A DNA stretch of 64,000 nt from Sandaracinus sp. Its GTDB lineage: Bacteria > Myxococcota_A > Polyangia > Polyangiales > Houyiibacteriaceae. The notes beneath the pieces are model-generated. The model had not been told where the DNA came from. It did not search any database and saw only the letters and a program-made list of their open reading frames with translations. Positions 16,920 through 28,700 of this stretch are shown piece after piece (position 1 is the first letter of the stretch; each line of letters begins with the position of its first letter). The DNA is taken from positions 1 to 64,000 of the forward strand of contig JACKEH010000016.1 in NCBI GenBank assembly GCA_020633125.1, in the 5' to 3' direction. The position numbers and the translations under genes are program-made.

Positions 16920-18017
16920 TCACGCCGCGTCGGCGCGTGGCTCACGTCGTGGCGTGCCCGTCGGCGACTCCTCGTGGAAATCCTTCGGGTCGATGAGGTC
17001 GAGCTCCTTCACGACGTGACGCAGCAGCTGCTGCTTCTCGTGGAAGGGCAAGAACGACGACTTGAAGCCGTTGACGACCATCTTCTTCAGGTCGTCGACG
17101 CTCATCTTCATCTGCGTGTGCGTGAGCCAGAGCTCGCGGCTGACGGTCGTGTCGGTGACGAGCCGGTTGTCGGTGTTGATCGTCACGCGCAGACCGAGGT
17201 GGTGGTAGAGGCGCAGCGGGTGGCTCGCGAGGTCGCGCACGGCGCCGGTCTGCACGTTCGACGACGGGCAGCACTCGAGCGCGATGCGGTGGTCGTTGAC
17301 GTAGTGCAGGAGGTCGCCGTCTTCGCGAAGGCGGCAGCCGTGGCCGATGCGGTGCGCGCCGCAATCGTGAATCGCCTGGTGAATCGACTCCGGGCCGTAC
17401 GCCTCACCGGCGTGAATCGTCACGCTGATGTTGTTGTCGCGGACGAGCTGGAAGGCCTCGAGGTGGTTCTTGGCCGGGTGGTCGTACTCGGCGCCGGCGA
17501 GGTCGTACGCGATGACGCCGCGGTTCTTGTAGGCCACCGCGAGCTGCGCCATCTCGAGCGACGAGGCGGGCGAGATGTTGCGAATGCCGCAGATGATGAT
17601 GTTGGACCGGATGCCGTAGTCCTTCTGCGCGTCGCGAAGGCCTTCGATGACGGCCTCGACCACGGTGGTCAGCGGCAGGCCCTGACGCGTGTGAAGCATC
17701 GGGGCGTAGCGGACCTCCATGTAGCGGACGTTCTCGCGGGCCGCGTCTTCGGCGAGCTCGTAGGCCGCGCGGTAGAGCGACGCGCTCGTCTGCAGGACCT
17801 TGAGCGTGGTGTCGAAGGCCTTGAGGTACTCGACGAGCGAGCCGGTGTTCTCACCGAGGTGCAACGCGCGCTTGAGGCCGTCCGGCGTGTCGGCGGGGAG
17901 CTTGATGCCGTCCTTCTCCGCGAGGTCCAGGACGGTCTCGATGCGCATCGACCCGTCGAGGTGGACGTGAAGGTCGGTCTTGGGAAGCTTCTCGAAAAAG
18001 CTGAGGGGGAGCGCCAT
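16920..18017 (-). CDS. add: Adenosine deaminase
   Basis: A 365-residue amidohydrolase that converts adenosine (or deoxyadenosine) to inosine in purine salvage. Zinc ligands and catalytic residues are visible: H17 and H19 in 'TDLHVHLDGS', H202 and E205 in 'IHAGEAYGPES', H226 in 'RIGHGCRL', and D283 in 'INTDNR'. Most adenosine deaminases have NTDDP at the last site, so the Asn at 284 in place of Asp is unusual. Length is normal for the family. The ATG at 18017 follows an A/G-rich stretch, and the longer frame to 18272 is not conserved. It is the first gene of the minus-strand group leading to the TatD-like gene and tcdA, though a hairpin separates them. Confidence 0.92.
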   Translation of the reverse strand: MALPLSFFEKLPKTDLHVHLDGSMRIETVLDLAEKDGIKLPADTPDGLKRALHLGENTGSLVEYLKAFDTTLKVLQTSASLYRAAYELAEDAARENVRYMEVRYAPMLHTRQGLPLTTVVEAVIEGLRDAQKDYGIRSNIIICGIRNISPASSLEMAQLAVAYKNRGVIAYDLAGAEYDHPAKNHLEAFQLVRDNNISVTIHAGEAYGPESIHQAIHDCGAHRIGHGCRLREDGDLLHYVNDHRIALECCPSSNVQTGAVRDLASHPLRLYHHLGLRVTINTDNRLVTDTTVSRELWLTHTQMKMSVDDLKKMVVNGFKSSFLPFHEKQQLLRHVVKELDLIDPKDFHEESPTGTPRREPRADAA

Positions 18018-18283
18018 CGCGAAACATTGTTGAAAAGGAGGGGCTCGCGCAAGGGGTGTCCGTGCGCGAGGGACGGTGGGGCGGGCGGAAACGTCCTGAA
18101 TCTCCGCCAACTCCGATTCTTCGTCGGTCGCATGGAAGATCACGAGTCGCCGAGCGGTAACAGGATCCGTCGCCACTTCGAGGTCCGTTCGTGCCCTGCA
18201 CGTCGTCGCTCCGCGCCTGTTCGGCACTGGTGACTCCACCGGCCTCGTGCGCCGCCCCCGGCCTCGTGACACGCTGCGTCACC

Positions 18284-18820
18284 ATGGGCGTCGCCACCAC
18301 CCTCGAAACCGTCATGAAGCAGATCACCGGCCTCCTCCCCTCGCCGGAGTCGGGAGACCGCAACTTCGTTCGTGAGGCTTGGGACAAGCTTCACGCGCTG
18401 CCGGGCGGAAAGGCCGTGTTCTCGAAGGTCGTCGGCCGCGCCGCGCCCTACACCGGCACCGTCGACGCCCGCGTCGAGGAGCTTCGCGCCGGCTACGCGC
18501 GCGTCACGATGCGGGACCGCCCCGCGGTGCGGAACCACCTCCGCTGCGTGCACGCGATCGCGTTGCTCAACCTGGCCGAGCTGACCGGCAACGCCGCCCT
18601 CGCCTACTCGATGCCCGACGACGCGCGTTTCATCGTCGCCGGCATGAGCATCGACTACCTCAAGAAGGCGCGCGGCACGATCACGGGCGAGTGCGAATGC
18701 CCGATCGTGACCTCGAGCGAGCGCCACGAATACCAGGTCCCGGTGAACCTGAAGAACGCCAAGGGCGAGGTCGTCGCGACGGTTTCCCTTCGCACGCTCG
18801 TCGGCCCGAAGAAGGCGTGA
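18284..18820 (+). CDS. Hotdog-fold thioesterase-like protein (DUF4442-like)
   Basis: A 178-residue protein starting MGVATTLETVMKQITGLLPS. The pattern 'RVEELRAGYARVTMRDRPAVRNHLRCVHAIALLNLAELTGNAALAY' fits the DUF4442/PaaI-like hotdog fold, with 'NHLRCVHA' in the position of the usual catalytic loop and helix. A role as an acyl-CoA thioesterase or acyl-binding protein is possible. Its stop overlaps the GTG of the next gene (GTGA), indicating coupling. The frame upstream to 18191 is not conserved. Confidence 0.7.
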   Translation: MGVATTLETVMKQITGLLPSPESGDRNFVREAWDKLHALPGGKAVFSKVVGRAAPYTGTVDARVEELRAGYARVTMRDRPAVRNHLRCVHAIALLNLAELTGNAALAYSMPDDARFIVAGMSIDYLKKARGTITGECECPIVTSSERHEYQVPVNLKNAKGEVVATVSLRTLVGPKKA

Positions 18821-19857
18821 GCGGGTCGAACGGCCCGACGTCGGGCGGTGGCCGCGAGACCGGTGCGTCGACGGCCGCGCCGGAGCCGTGGGCACCGCTC
18901 GCGCGTTTCGTGCAGATGGCGCTCGACGGCGTCCACCTCGAATACCCGAATCAAATCGCGCACTTCCTTCGCTCCGACGCCGACCTCGGAGCGCCCCGCG
19001 CGCTGACGCCCGTCTTCTACGGCTGCTACGACTGGCACTCCGCGGTGCACGGGCATTGGCTGCTGGCGCGCGCGGCGCGGCTCTTCCCCGACGCGCCCTT
19101 CACGCGGCCGGCCCTCGACGTGCTCGACGCGATCACGCCCGAGCGAGTGGCCGGCGAGGTCGCCTACGTTCGTGAGCGTCCCGGTTTCGAGCGGCCCTAC
19201 GGGCTCGCCTGGTTGCTGACCTTGCAAGCGGAGCTCGTCGAGATGGGCTCGCCGCACGCCGCGACCCTCGCGCCGCTGGTCGAGCTCGGCGTGTCGCATC
19301 TCGCGCGTTGGCTTCCGAAGCTCTCGTTCCCGACGCGCGTGGGCACTCACGCGCAGACCGCGTTCGCGCTGGGCCTCGCCATCGACGCCGCGCCCCACGT
19401 CGACCCCTCGCTCGGGGTCTTGGCCAAAGCCCGCGCGCTCGACTTCTTCGCCGACGACCGCGACTACCCACTTCACCTCGAGCCCGGCGGCGAAGACTTC
19501 CTGAGCCCGAGCCTCGCCTCCGCCGACCTGCTGCGCCGCGTGCTCGCGCCGAGCGAGCTCGCCGCGTGGCTCGACCGCACGATGCCCTTCGGCTTCGCGC
19601 TTCCGCCCGTCACCGTCACCGATCCGACCGACGGTCGCCTCGCCCACCTCGACGGCTTGAACCTCAGCCGCGCGTGGATGCTCGAAGGGCTCGCGAGCGG
19701 GCTCCCGAGCGACGACCCGCGGGTTCCGACGTTGCTCCAGAGCGCGCGAGCGCATGGCGCGTCGGCGCTCGCCGCGATCGACGGGGCGCACTACGCGGGC
19801 AGCCATTGGCTCGGCACCTTCGCGTGTTATTGGCTGACGAAGCGAGGCCTGACGTGA
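18817..19857 (+). CDS. DUF2891 family protein
   Basis: A 346-residue protein read from a GTG overlapping the previous stop by four bases. Motifs 'VFYGCYDWHSAVHGHWLLAR', 'FERPYGLAWLLTLQAEL', 'VGTHAQTAFALGLA' and 'HYAGSHWLGTFACYWLTKRG' match the DUF2891 family of alpha/alpha-barrel-like proteins. The conserved 'DWHSAVHGHW' histidines suggest a metal or substrate site, but no reaction is established. Residues 1-24 are low-complexity. No export signal is evident. The gene is coupled at both ends (GTGA with its neighbours), so the three genes at 18.3-20.0 kb form one operon. Confidence 0.8.
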   Translation: MSGSNGPTSGGGRETGASTAAPEPWAPLARFVQMALDGVHLEYPNQIAHFLRSDADLGAPRALTPVFYGCYDWHSAVHGHWLLARAARLFPDAPFTRPALDVLDAITPERVAGEVAYVRERPGFERPYGLAWLLTLQAELVEMGSPHAATLAPLVELGVSHLARWLPKLSFPTRVGTHAQTAFALGLAIDAAPHVDPSLGVLAKARALDFFADDRDYPLHLEPGGEDFLSPSLASADLLRRVLAPSELAAWLDRTMPFGFALPPVTVTDPTDGRLAHLDGLNLSRAWMLEGLASGLPSDDPRVPTLLQSARAHGASALAAIDGAHYAGSHWLGTFACYWLTKRGLT

Positions 19858-20018
19858 ACGATCCGCGGGTCGGGCTCTGCACGACGTGCGTGCACGCGCG
19901 TCGCATCACCTCCGCGAAGGGCTCGACCTTCTGGATGTGCCGCGAGCCGAGCTTGCCGAAGTACCCGCCGCTTCCGGTGCTTCGGTGCCGGGCGCACCAA
20001 GAGAACGCGAGTCCCTGA
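19854..20018 (+). CDS. Small Cys-rich (zinc-ribbon-like) protein
   Basis: A 54-residue protein read from GTG (19854), which overlaps the DUF2891 stop by four bases. It has CxxC ('GLCTTCVHARR'), then a Cys in 'FWMCREP' and another in 'VLRCRAH'. The spacing fits a four-Cys zinc site, with a 'YPPLPVLRC' C-terminal motif typical of small conserved bacterial proteins of unknown role. Its 3' end overlaps the probable end of recD on the opposite strand. Confidence 0.65.
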   Translation: MNDPRVGLCTTCVHARRITSAKGSTFWMCREPSLPKYPPLPVLRCRAHQENASP

Positions 20019-21978
20019 AGGGCGAAGTCGGAACGCATCCCGACGCGAGAACGGACACCAGAACCGCGCGTCGCGCCCAGAGACGGAGACCGAGACGGCG
20101 CTTCGACGCCCTCGCGCAGCCGCGCTTCGTCCCCGAAGAGGACGACGTGTTTCCGCGCACGAGTCACCGCCGTGTAGAGCAGCTCGCGGGTGAGCAGCGG
20201 CACCGGCTCGTCGGGAAGCACGACCGCGACGCGGTCGTGCTCGGAGCCCTGCGCCTTGTGCACGGTGACCGCGTACGCGAGCTCGAGCCGCGCCTCCACG
20301 GTCTCGACCGGGAACGCGACGAAGTCTCCCTCCCCGCGTCGAAACACCGCCACGCGCCGCACGCCGCCTCGTGCCCTTCGCGCACGAGCACCACGAGGCC
20401 TTGGTCGCCGTTGTACAAGCCACGCTCGTAGTCGTTGCGCGTCACGAGCACGGGCTCGCCGGCCGACAGACGCGGGCCTCGTTCCCGTCCTCCGCGCGCG
20501 AGGTGCCGCGCATGCGCGAGCTCGTTGAGCGCGACCACACCCGTGCGCCGACCGCGCGTCACGCAGAGGATGCGCGTACGCTCGAGCCCACCGAAGAGCC
20601 GCTGCTCGAGACGCGCCACGCCTTCGGCATCGAAACGTCCGTCGCGCCGCGAGAACGCGCGACGCGCTTCTTCGGGCGACGGCGAGAGGCGCTCCCACGC
20701 CGCGAGCAGCGCCGACAGATCGCGCCCCTCGACCCGCTCGACCCCTTCGCCGACCAAACGCGACCACGACGCCGGGCGCCGAACTTCGCGCACGACCTCT
20801 TCCACGTCGCCCGCGTTCATCGCGCGCGCCACGCCGAGCACGTGACGGCCCGCCGGATCCGTCGGGCTCATGCGGTAGCTCTCGGTCAGACGGGCGACCG
20901 GACGGCTCGGGTGGTCCGCGAGCGCGGCGCAGAGATCACGAAAGACCGCGCCCGCGTCGACCGACGGCAACTGCTGCGCATCGCCGAGCAACACGACCCG
21001 CGCGTCGGGTGCGGCCGCGCGCAGGAGCCGGTCGACCAACGCGACGCCGATCATCGAGCTCTCGTCGACCAAGATCACACGCTGCCCGAGCGGGTTGCGC
21101 TCGTGGTGACGCCATCGCCCGGTGCTCGGCGAATAACCCAAGAGCCGGTGCAAGGTCTGGCTCGCCGGCACGCTCGCGCGAAGCGCACGGTCCTCGTCGC
21201 TCGGGTCCTCGATCGCTTCGAGGGCACGCGCGATGGAGCCGCGCATGCGGTCCGCGGCTTTTCCGGTCGGCGCCGCGAGCGCGACGTGCTCGGGGTTCAC
21301 GCCGAGGCGCACCAACACCCGCAACATCGACACGACGATGCTGGTCTTGCCGGTGCCCGGCTCGCCGCTGACGAGCGCGAGGCGACCGAGCGCGGCCGAG
21401 CGCACCGCCGCCCGCTGCGCCTCGCTGAGCACCACCCCTTTGGGCGACCTCGCGAGCACGTCGGCGAGCGCCTCGTCGAGCGCGGGCGGCACCTCGGTCG
21501 ACACCGCGAGACGCGCACGCACCGCCTCGGCGACCCGCGTCTCGAGCACGAAGAGGCGCGCCGACGCGAGCGCGCCGTCGTCGACCACGAGCGGCACCCG
21601 CATCCCCGGACGACCGACCACGGGCGCCCACGTCGCGAGCTCGGCAACGAGCGACGACGCCAACGCACGTTCGTCGTCGCCGAGCCCTAGCGCGTCGAGC
21701 GATTCGTCGAGCGCCCCTCCGGCGAGCGGAAGACGGGTCGAGCCGCGGGTCTCCGCGAGACGCAACGCCGCGACCAACCCGACGAACGCGCGCCGGCGAG
21801 GGGCGTCGATCGACGGCGAAAGAAAACGGGCGAGCTCGAGCCCCAGCGCGAGCTCTCCTTCGGCGAGGTCGAGCGCCGCCGCGTGCTCGACGAGCGAAGG
21901 AGACAAGCTGGGCTCGCCGACCAACGCGACACGCGCGGTTCCCGAGGGGTCCAAGCTCGGTTTCGTCTCCGACGTCAC
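19906..21978 (-). CDS. recD: RecBCD alpha subunit (RecD helicase), frameshifted near the 3' end
   Basis: The 5'-3' helicase subunit of exonuclease V. Motifs: Walker A 'SGEPGTGKTS', 'APTGKAADRM', 'QTLHRLLGY', Walker B 'VILVDESSMI', 'VVLLGDAQQLPSV', 'RLTESYR', 'VTRNDYERGLYNGDQG'. The C-terminal helicase motif 'AYAVTVHKAQGSEHDRV...LLYTAVTRARKHVVLFG' is in a different frame, so an indel lies near 20345. The true stop is unclear: the only stop on the minus strand between about 19860 and 20150 is at 19906, in a third frame, so a second indel may exist. The start ATG overlaps the recB stop by four bases (ATGA). The last gene of recC-recB-recD, it is convergent with the small zinc-ribbon gene. Confidence 0.85.
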
Positions 21979-24900
21979 GTCGCCTCCCGCGTCGGCACGA
22001 TCGCGTAGCCGAAGGGCGTCGCGGACTCTCGCAGCTCACGCTCCCACGCCACGACCTCGGCCCAGGTCGGGCGCGCGAAGGTCACGCCGGCGCCCACGCC
22101 CGACGCCGGGTTCATGCCGCGCAGAAACGCGTAGAGCAGACCGCCGAACGAACGCTCGTAGCCCGCCTCGTCGCGCACCCCGAGCAGGCGAAGGATGCCG
22201 AGCGTGTAGAGCCGCGCCTGAAGCGCGTAGTGCTGGTCGACGTGCGCTTGCAGCGGAACCGCGGCGAAGTCGGGCAGACGATCGCTCTTCCAATCGAGGA
22301 AGAAGGTCCGGCCTTCGTGGGTGAGCACGAGGTCGATCACGCCGCGCAGCACGCCGCGTCGAATTCGGAAGGGGCGCGCGTCGTCGACGAGGTCGCGCTC
22401 GAAAGGCAGAGGTCCCGGAGCGTCTCCCACGCTCCCGTGCTCCCGGTCGCCGTCTGGTTCGCCTCGCTCCGCGTCGCCTCCCTCGTCCTCGGCGATCTCC
22501 GACTTCTCCGCCACGAGCGCCGGATGGGCCTTCTCGGGAATCGGAAACGCGAAGCTCATCTCGGGAACCCGCTGCCCGCCCAGCGTCGCGAGCCCGCCCG
22601 GCAGCGCCAGCCCCGGCAGCGCGAGCGGCACCCGGAGCGCACGTGTGATCAGCTCGGCCGAGGCCGGTGCCAAGGCCTCGTCGACCAAGCTGCGACGTGC
22701 GGCGGCCTCGACGATCGACGTCACCCGCGCCGGGTCCTCGAGCGTCGCCGCCACGTCGACCCCCGGCAGGTAGAGCGTCTCGAGCGCGGCATGCAGGAAG
22801 ACGCCCATCGCCGCGCCGCCGGGCAGCGTCACCGCGACGTCTTCCGGATCGGGCGAAACCAACGCTTCCGCCTCGCCGCCTTCCGGCGTCCACGTCGCTT
22901 CGGCCGCGATCTCTTCGAGCAGCTGCTCGTCTTCTTCGTCGTAGGCGACGGTCGTCGTCGTCGCGGCTTGCTTCGCCATGCGCGAGTAGCTCGTCACCAC
23001 GAAGCCCGCATGACGACGTCGCAGGCCGTCGAAGTCGCGCACCGGTGCGGCGTCCTCGACCAAGGCGTCCGCGAGCTCCCACGGCACCGTCGTGCTGCCA
23101 CGCTTCTCCTTTTCGGGCGGGTGCACGGCGAGCGCTTCGAAGGTCACCGCGTCCCCGTCGACGAAGCCTCGCGCGACCAACGCCGCCACACGCTCGTCGA
23201 GCCAGCGGTGCGCGCCCTGGACCGGACCGAAGCGCTCGTGGCAGCCGACCACGCCGCGCGCTCCGTCGGGCGGCGCGCCGAAATACGGCACGTAGAGCCG
23301 AGCCTTCGCGCGCGTCAGCGCGACGTAGAGCAGACGCTCGTCCTCCGCCCTCGCTTCTTCTTCGACCCGCGCCTCGACCTCGCGCGGAACCGGTCGAACC
23401 CACGCCTCCCGTTTGCCTTCGCGATGCGCCACGAGAGGTTCCGGTCTCGCCGCCGCCGCCGCCGCGCGTGAAGCCTCCGGCGAGGAAGACCACCGAAGCC
23501 TCGAGGCCCTTCGACTTGTGCATCGTGAGCAGCTGTACGGCCGGTCGATCGCTCGCGAGGCGTTGCACGGATCCTTCGCCCGAGAGCGGCTCCGCGCGCC
23601 CCTCGACGAAGGCACGAAGCCGTGCCGCGAGATCGTCGGCGCCGCGACGCCCGCCGCTGTCTTCGAGCAGCACCTCGAGCACGTGTTGGTAGGTCGTGAG
23701 CGCCGCCTCGCCGCCGGAACGAAAGAGCAGCCGTCGCGCGAGGCCGGTGTCTTCGAGCATCGCGCGAAGAAGCCCTGCCCCGTCGTGCCGCTCCGCCAGC
23801 TCGCGAAAGCGGTACAGGCTCGCGACGAGCGGATGTTGCGGGTCGAGCTTTCGGCACGCGTGAAGCGACGCGAGCGGCACGTCGTAGAAGGGCGTCAGCC
23901 AAGCGCGAAGGCGCGCCGAGGCGTCCGTCGGATCCGCGACCGCGTCGAGCAGGTCGAGCACCTCGCGCGCCTCGACGGTGCGAAAGAGCCCCTCACGTTT
24001 GTAGAACGCGTAAGGCACGCCCTCGCGCTCGAGGGCGCTCGCGATCGACTCCGCTTCTTTCGCGGTGCGCGTCAGCACGAAGACGTCCGAATAGCCGAGA
24101 CGGCGACGACCGCCGCGCTCGACGAGCTCGACCGGCTCCTCTTCCACGAGCCGACGGCACTCGCGCGCGATCGCGCCACCGAGGGTCGCGCGCACGTCGT
24201 CTGCCGTCGGCTTCTCTTCACCGACCACGGTCCAGAGCGTCATCGCCGCGAGGTCCTTGCCGGACGAATCTCTCGCGGCGCGCGTCGGATCACCTGCTCG
24301 CACCGGCTCGTCGTAGCGAATCGGCCCTCGGAAGAAGTCGTCCGCGAAGACCTCGTTGTACGCGGCGATCACGCGCGGGGTGCTCCGGTAACAATCCACG
24401 AGCCGCGACGGTGGGCGACCTCCGGAGAGGCGCGCGCACGCCGCGCGGTAGGTGTGCACGTCCGCGTTGCGAAACCCGTAGATCGCCTGCTTCGGGTCGC
24501 CGATCACGTAGAGCGAGTGGCGGTCGGTGCCTTCGACGAAGAGGCGCCGAAAGATCGACCACTGCAGCTCGTCGGTGTCCTGAAACTCGTCGACGAGCGC
24601 GTGCGAGTACTGCGCGCGGAGCGAGCGTACGAGCGCTTCACCGCTCGGACCTTCGAGCGCTTCGGCGACCAACCCGAGCATGTCGTCGAAGTCCATCGTG
24701 CCTTCGCGCGCTTTCGTCGCTCGCAAGCGATCGCGCACGCGGGGCAGGAGCTCCTGCACCAACACCCCGAAGGGCGAGGTCGCGACGTCCAAGAGCGCGT
24801 CGAGGCGACCGAGCAGCTCCGCCAAACGAGGGTCCGCGGTCGAGGCCTGCGCCAAACGCGCGGGAAGCCACGCCCGACGGGGCTCGCCTCGCACGACCTC

Positions 24901-25736
24901 CACGCGCGCCCACGCGTCGAGCGCGACCAGCGCGTCGAGCAACGCCGCGTCTTCGTCCGCGCCACGACGCGACGCGCGACTCGTCCACCAACGCCGCGAG
25001 CGCGACCACGCTCTCCATCACGCGCGCCGCCACCTCCGCGCGCGGATACGCGGTGCGCACGACCGCCTCGTAGGGCGCGAGATCGCTGCGTCGCGGCATG
25101 CGGTCGAGCGCGTCCGCGAAAGCTTCGCGATCCCAGCGCGGACGAATCGCCCCGCGCTCGACGTGCCACGGAAAGAGGCCCGACTCGAGGGTCTCGGCGT
25201 CCATGCTCGCCAGCACGCGAAGGACCACCGCACGCAGCGGCGAGGCGTCGGCGAGCACCACGCGCAGCTCTTCGCGAAACGCGCGACCGAAGGCGCGACG
25301 CGGCTCGACGAGGGTCGAACGAAACGGGCGGCGGCTGAGGAACGCCTGCTCCGACAAGACCCGCTGGCAGAAGCCGTGAATCGTCGAGATCGGTGCGCGC
25401 TCGAAGCCGACGAAGGCCTCGGTCACGCGCCCGCGCGCCGCGTCGTCGAAGGTCCAGAACGAGCCTTCCGGTAGGGTTCACGCGAGGATCGTCGGCGCGC
25501 GGCGTCACGATCGCGCCGAGGGTCGCCCGAACGCGCGCGCGCATTTCGCGCGTCGCCTTCTCGGTGAAGGTCACGACGAGGATCTGATCGAGCGGCGCAC
25601 CGCGCACGAGCAACTCCACGACCAGATGCTCGAGCGTGTAGGTCTTGCCGGTGCCGGCCGACGCTTCGATCACCGCGTGCCCACGTTCGGGCAACGCGTC
25701 GAGCAACGCCGGGCGCGCGAAACGCAGCGTCTTCAC
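21975..25736 (-). CDS. recB: RecBCD beta subunit (RecB helicase-nuclease), three frameshifts
   Basis: The SF1 3'-5' helicase plus nuclease of exonuclease V, about 1253 residues. Order: Walker A 'IEASAGTGKTYTLEHLV', 'VTFTEKATREMR', 'ISTIHGFCQRVLS', 'LVDEFQDTDELQW', 'YVIGDPKQAIYGFRNADVHTY', 'LLTMHKSKGLEASVVFLAG', 'LLYVALTRAKARLYVPY'. The C-terminal RecB nuclease motif is 'GVIDLVLTHEGRTFFLDWKSD...YALQARLYTLG'. Frame changes occur near 25450, 24965 and 23455. Net length is a whole number of codons, so the indels compensate. The start is a GTG at 25736 overlapping the recC stop (GTGA), and the stop overlaps the recD ATG. It processes double-strand ends for RecA loading together with recC and recD. 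Confidence 0.9.
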
Positions 25737-28700
25737 GCCGTGCCTCCCGCTTCGAGGCCGACGAGGCGCGCGAAGAGACCGAAGCGGCGATGCACGAGCT
25801 CGCGCGCGTCCTTCGGCGCCGGTCGCTCGTGCTCGCGACGCACCAGACCGTAGTCGTCCCGGGAGCGCCGACGCCGACGCGCGCTCTCGATCGCGCGATG
25901 CAGCGAAGGCGTCGTCATGCCGCGCCAGCCCTCGCTCGACGTGAGCACCTGCGCCACCGCCTCGAAGGGCAAGAAGACGTCGTGGGGCTCGCCACGCAGC
26001 TCGCGAACCCTCGCCTCGAGCCAACGGCGTGCTTCGTCCGGCTCCAGCGGACCGAAACGGGTCGACGCGTCGACCGCGGCGTCTCCGCCGTAGAGCACGA
26101 GCGCGCGGTGGCTGTCGCGCATGCCCGCGCCGCCCGCGACGAGCGCCACGTAGTCGACGAAGCCCGCGAGCGCGTGCCGCAGACGTTCCCGCCGAAGCTC
26201 GACCCCTTGCGGCGGCTCCTTCGCGAGCAGCACCAACGACGCGCGCTCGTCTTCGAAGAGCAACGAGGTGCGGCCCACGATGCGCGCACCGGCGAGCGTG
26301 ATGGGATCGCGCACCACGTCGCTCTCGCCGACCTCCGCGCCCGCGCCGAAACGCACCCGACGCGGCACCATGCCCGCGCGGGCCACCGTCTGACCGAAGA
26401 GCCGCCGCCACCCGCCGAGCACTCGCCGATCGGCTTCGGTCGCGCGGCTCGCGACGGCGCCGAGCGGCCAGCGACCGTGCGCTTGAAGGCGCGGCACCCC
26501 CTCGCGCTCGTGAAGCTCCTCGGGTTTGGTGCGACGTCGAAGGCCTTCTTCGAAGGCTTCGCGCAGCGCGGCCTCGCGTTCGAAGCCCTGCGGCCGAAAG
26601 GGCTCGTCTTCCATCGCCGCGCGCGCGTCGTCGTCGCTCTCGCGATCGAGCCCGAGCACCGAGCGGGCCCAGCCCTGCAGCGGCGACATCAGAAACTCCC
26701 GCAGCGCCGAGAGCGAGAGCACCAGCTCCTCGTCGATCTCGGCTTCGGACGGCATTCGCTCGCCCGCCGCGAGAACCTGCGCGAGCGGCCCCCCGGCCTC
26801 GCGCACCTCCTCGAGTCGCACGTCACGCCCGGTCGCCTTTCGCAGCGTCTCGCCGGCACGAAAGGCCACCGACTCGCGCGCCGCCTCGTGAAGCGCTCGC
26901 CCCGCGCGCAGGCTCGTCGTGCCGCCGCAGCGGGAAGGTCCGAATCAACGCATGCCCGTCGTCGACGTAGCGGCGCCCGAGGAGCTCGACGAGCTGCGCG
27001 ACCACCGGCGAGGGCTCGATCGGCTCGCCCGTGAGCTCGTCGCGCGCGACCCACGACACCACGAAACGTTCGCGCGCGCAGAGCAGCGTCTCGAGGAAGA
27101 CGTATTTGTCGCGCTCGGCCGGCGTCACGTCGCCGATGCGACGCTTTCGCCCTCGCAGGTCGAGCGGGTCGCGACGCTCGCTCGTGGGGAAGCGGCCCTC
27201 GCCCATGCCGAGCAAGAACACGACGCGAAAGGGGATCGCGCGCATCGGCGCGAGCGCGGAGACCACGACGCCGTCCGCGAGGTATTCGCCGCGCGCGCCA
27301 CCGAGCGCCGCGAGGCCTTCGCGAAGCAGCTCCGCGGCGACGTGCACGCGGACCTTCGGCGCTTCTTCCGGCTCGCCGATCTCACGCTCGGCCACGGCAC
27401 GGCACGCGGCGAGACAACGACGCAGCTCCGACTCCTCGCGGTCCGCGCCGACCTCGAGGTAGCCGACGAAGAGCGCTTCGAAGAAACGCGCCCAATCCCG
27501 CAGCGAGAGCTCCGCCGTCTCCGCGAAGCGGGCGTCGGCGATCGACTGCGCACCAAGAGCGCGAGCGCGGGCGTCGCTTCGTCGCCCTCGCCCGGCTCCG
27601 GATGCATCGGACCGAACGGGCCGACGAAGGGACTGGCATCGGTCTCGCTCTCGAGAAACGCGCCGAGCGCGAGCCGCGAGGCTCCTTGTGCCCACGTCAC
27701 CGCTTCGACGCCGAGCGTCTCCGGCGCGAGGTAGGTGCCTTCGAGGTCGGCGCCGTCGCGGCCGTGAAACACACCGAGCCGGTCGACGAGCCGCACCCAC
27801 GCCGCGCGGTCGAGCTCGTTCGGCGCGCCCGGCACCCGCAGCGCGGGATGCCGCAACAACGCGAGTACCTCCGGACGAGCGAAACGCGAGAGCAACACGT
27901 CGACCAGCAACCCCGCCGCTTCGACCACGCGGCTCTCGCTCTGCAACGAGAGGTCGACGACGTGATGCGGGATGCGTTGCGCTTCGCCGAAGACCGCGGC
28001 CACGTGGGGGAGATACGTGTCGCGATCCTCCGCGTGCACCAGCACCGCGATCTCGTGAAAGCGCAGTGGGTCGTTCGCGTCGCTCTGCCGCACGAGCCGC
28101 CAGATCGACTCCGCGACGACCTCGACCTCACGCCGCACCCCGGGGCACGCGAACGCTTCGATGGTTCCATCCGCCGAAGCACGCGCGTCCGGACCGACGC
28201 GCCGATCGAGCACGTCGCGCTGCACCGTCTCGAGCACCGTCGTCGGTTCGACCTCGACGAATCGTTCTTCGAAGTCGCCGCTCGTGAGCTCGTTGAGCAG
28301 ATGCACGTGCTCGCGGCCGGGACGACCCCACCACGTGAGCAACGGCGGATCGTCGTCGCGCTCGCGCAACGCCTCCTCCGGGTCGGCACGAAGCTCGGTC
28401 GCGGCCGGCACGTCCTCCCAGAACTCGCGGCAAGGGTTGAGCACGTGAAGCACGAGCTCCGTGCGCTCGCCCATCGCGCCGAACACCCACTGGAAGATGC
28501 GCGCGACGTACGAGAGCCCGACCACGTGCAGCTCGCTCGGCAACGCGCCCGGCACCGGCGTCACGCCACGAATCCGGCCGAGCGCCTCGTGCAACGAGAC
28601 GATGCGCTCCTTCGACGCCGAGTCGCGCACCTGGCGCCACGCGAAGGCCTGCCATCGCTCGGTCGCGTCGCTCGCGTCGACGAGCTCGCCGCGATCCCAC

